DNA of 6,316 nucleotides from an uncultured Bacillota bacterium (lineage in GTDB: Bacteria; Bacillota_I; Bacilli_A; Izemoplasmatales; UBA1188). A program made the position numbers and the translations under genes. Below are positions 4,807-6,316 of this stretch, piece by piece (within the stretch, counting starts at the first letter, position 1; each line of letters opens with the position of its first letter). Below the pieces are notes generated by a model. The model had not been told where the DNA came from, did no database searches, and worked only from the letters and a program-made list of their open reading frames with translations. The stretch lies in assembly GCA_900318975.1 (NCBI GenBank), contig ONMY01000027.1:1-6316 (forward strand), given 5' to 3'.

Positions 4807-5661
4807 ATGATTTATGTATTTGGTGGAGTCAATATCGACTTCTTAATTAAAATAGAAGATAAGGTAAGAATGTATGAATCCAATCCATCTAAAATCACAT
4901 TAAAAGCTGGTGGAGTTGGAAGAAACATCGCGAGAGCCATAGGTAATTTTAAGACCTGTGAGCTCATTTCTGCGTTCCCTAATCATTTATATGAAAATAT
5001 TATAAAAGACTTAAATAAGCATAATGTATCAACCAAATACTCAAAAATTATGACATCATCTAAAAATTCAATATATGTAGATGTTGTAGATAGTGATGGA
5101 GTTGTCCTTGGTGCAGCAGATATGAGCGTTATAGATAAGATTACAAAAGATGATATATTAAAAGTGGCACCTTTAACGAGTGATGAAGATATTATAGTTA
5201 TCGATACTAATTTTTCTTATGATATCGTTAAATTTATTTTAGATAATACTAAAGGATATAAAGTCTTAGATGCTATATCATCAAAGAAACTTGAAAAAGT
5301 AAAAGATTTAGTAGGATGTTTTGATCTTGTGAAGGTTAATAGTTTTGAATATGAAATTATTAAAGATATAAAGACAAAACGCGTTCTTTTAACAACCGGT
5401 TCTGGAATCAAAATAATTGATAACAATAAAGAAAGAGTATCAATTAGTCATAGAGTATTAAAGGCAGTAAATCCAAATGGCTGTGGTGATACGCTTCTTG
5501 GAACGTATCTTGCCAATATGGATCTTGGTGATTTTGATGCATTTAAACTTGCGATAGTCGCAAGCGCTGCATCAAGTCAAACAGATGAGGCAGTCCCAAC
5601 TATAAAAGAAATTGTAAAAATGAATGAAAGTGAGCTAGATATAGTATGGAAAGAATTGTAG
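4807..5661 (+). CDS. PfkB-family carbohydrate kinase, probable pseudouridine kinase-like
   Basis: Cytoplasmic ATP-dependent kinase of the ribokinase/PfkB fold, 284 residues, slightly short for the family (about 300-330). MIYVFGGVNIDFLI is the usual N-terminal strand with a substrate-binding Asp (D11). KAGGVGRNIARAIGNF (33-48) is PfkB signature 1. DLVKVNSFEYEII (173-185) has the N..E metal and ATP motif (N178, E181), and VLLTTGSGIKI (193-203) is the nucleotide-site strand. PNGCGDTLLGTYLANM (223-238) is signature 2, with anion hole GCG and catalytic base D228. The lid segment GAADMSVIDKIT (102-113) and the RNIARAI form resemble PsuK, which makes pseudouridine 5'-phosphate, more than ribokinase or fructokinase. 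That substrate call is an inference and no psuG glycosidase is in the window. AAGGAAA precedes the ATG. It overlaps the TatD gene by 16 nt. Confidence 0.85.
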   Translation: MIYVFGGVNIDFLIKIEDKVRMYESNPSKITLKAGGVGRNIARAIGNFKTCELISAFPNHLYENIIKDLNKHNVSTKYSKIMTSSKNSIYVDVVDSDGVVLGAADMSVIDKITKDDILKVAPLTSDEDIIVIDTNFSYDIVKFILDNTKGYKVLDAISSKKLEKVKDLVGCFDLVKVNSFEYEIIKDIKTKRVLLTTGSGIKIIDNNKERVSISHRVLKAVNPNGCGDTLLGTYLANMDLGDFDAFKLAIVASAASSQTDEAVPTIKEIVKMNESELDIVWKEL

Positions 5662-6316
5662 ATTCACACGCTCATTTAAATGATTCAAGTTTTACTAATA
5701 ATATAGATGATGTCCTAAAAAGAGCGAGTGAACTTGGCGTATATAAAGTACTTATTCCATCTTGGGACATTGAATCATCGAAAAAGGCAATAGAGATTGC
5801 ATCAAGATATGATAATCTTTATGCCGCTATATCTATTCATGCACAAGATGTTGGGCCTTTTACTATAAATGATTTAGAAATAATAAGAGAGCTTGCAAAA
5901 TCAAGTGAAAAAGTAATAGCGATAGGTGAAACAGGTCTTGATTATCATTATGGGAAAGAAGATGCCTTAAAACAAAAAGAATTCTTTATAGCACAGCTTG
6001 ATATCGCAAGAGAACTAAATCTTCCTGTAATAATTCATTTAAGGGATGCAGCAAAGGATTTCATCGATATCATTAAAGAATATATGAATTCAAGAAACAT
6101 TAAGTCTATGAATGGTGTAATGCATTCATATTCTGATAGCCTAGAAACTATGAAGATATTATTAAAATTTGGTTTTTATATATCTTTTTCTGGCCCGGTA
6201 ACATTTAAAAATGCAAGAGTTCAAAAAGAATGTGCAATGTATTGTCCACTTGATAGAATGCTTGTTGAGACAGATTCACCATATCTAACCCCAGAACCAT
6301 TTAGGGGTATGAAAAA
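5646..6316 (+). CDS. TatD-family metal-dependent hydrolase / DNase (3' partial)
   Basis: TIM-barrel metallohydrolase of the TatD family; characterised members are Mg-dependent 3'-5' exonucleases and D-tyrosyl/DNA repair-type nucleases acting in the cytoplasm. ATG at 5646 lies inside the kinase gene, overlapping it by 16 nt, and gives MERIVDSHAHL, the expected family start. 223 whole codons are visible before the right edge; about 30-40 residues are missing. All expected metal ligands are present: H8 and H10 in DSHAHL, E95 in IGETGLDYH, H131 in IIHLRDA, H160 in MHSYSDS, and D210 in VETDSPYL. Several second-shell positions differ from the common family pattern: SIHAQD instead of GIHPHE-type, HSYSD instead of HCFSG, SGPVTF instead of SGIVTF. 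The binding site (AAGTGAG, 5627-5633) is weak, so translation probably depends on coupling to the kinase. Co-transcribed with the kinase from 4759-4787. Confidence 0.9.
   Translation, partial: MERIVDSHAHLNDSSFTNNIDDVLKRASELGVYKVLIPSWDIESSKKAIEIASRYDNLYAAISIHAQDVGPFTINDLEIIRELAKSSEKVIAIGETGLDYHYGKEDALKQKEFFIAQLDIARELNLPVIIHLRDAAKDFIDIIKEYMNSRNIKSMNGVMHSYSDSLETMKILLKFGFYISFSGPVTFKNARVQKECAMYCPLDRMLVETDSPYLTPEPFRGMK

Noticed and set aside
3423..5426. Antisense ORFs opposite the transporter and kinase genes
   Set aside because: Shadows of conserved coding regions, with no promoter or binding site.
1..6316. Mobile element, CRISPR array, tRNA, phage or toxin-antitoxin system
   Set aside because: No transposase, integrase, direct-repeat array, cloverleaf or toxin-like gene pair is visible; the genes are ordinary chromosomal metabolism and transport functions.

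Overview
The window reads as a low-GC Firmicute-like chromosome segment. It is rich in A and T, has strong AGGAG-type ribosome binding sites, TATAAT -10 boxes (several extended with TGn) and U-tailed intrinsic terminators. TGA is a true stop (it ends the acetyltransferase gene) and tryptophan is TGG, so this is the standard bacterial code and not the Mycoplasma code. An uncultured Bacilli/Erysipelotrichia-type lineage is my inference; there is no rRNA or other lineage marker here. All genes lie on the + strand, and I see no mobile element, tRNA, rRNA or CRISPR array.

Layout: (1) 1-232, the C-terminal end of an unrecognised protein, closed by a strong terminator. (2) 302-958, a hexapeptide-repeat sugar O-acetyltransferase of the LacA/Maa type with its own promoter. 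(3) 959-1372, a 414-base region without a large gene but dense in signals: palindromes, a cre-like operator, an extended -10 promoter, a 5'-end hairpin, a 40-codon leader ORF with an excellent ribosome binding site, and an intrinsic terminator starting 5 nt after the leader stop. (4) 1373-2797, a uracil permease of the NCS2/UraA family, closed by a terminator. (5) 2892-4731, a two-gene operon of a GNAT acetyltransferase and a YfcC/DcuC-family transporter. (6) 4807-6316, a second operon of a PfkB-family kinase resembling pseudouridine kinase, overlapping by 16 nt a TatD-family metal-dependent hydrolase that runs off the window.

The most interesting part is the leader of the uracil permease. 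Its arrangement (leader ORF, G-free U-rich tract, then a terminator touching the leader stop, with no visible antiterminator) matches the logic of UTP-sensed pyrBI-type attenuation in enterobacteria, which in Gram-positive bacteria is normally replaced by PyrR control. A loose theme of pyrimidine and nucleic-acid salvage (uracil uptake, possible pseudouridine phosphorylation, TatD nuclease) runs through the window, but the genes are in separate transcription units and the link is only inferred.
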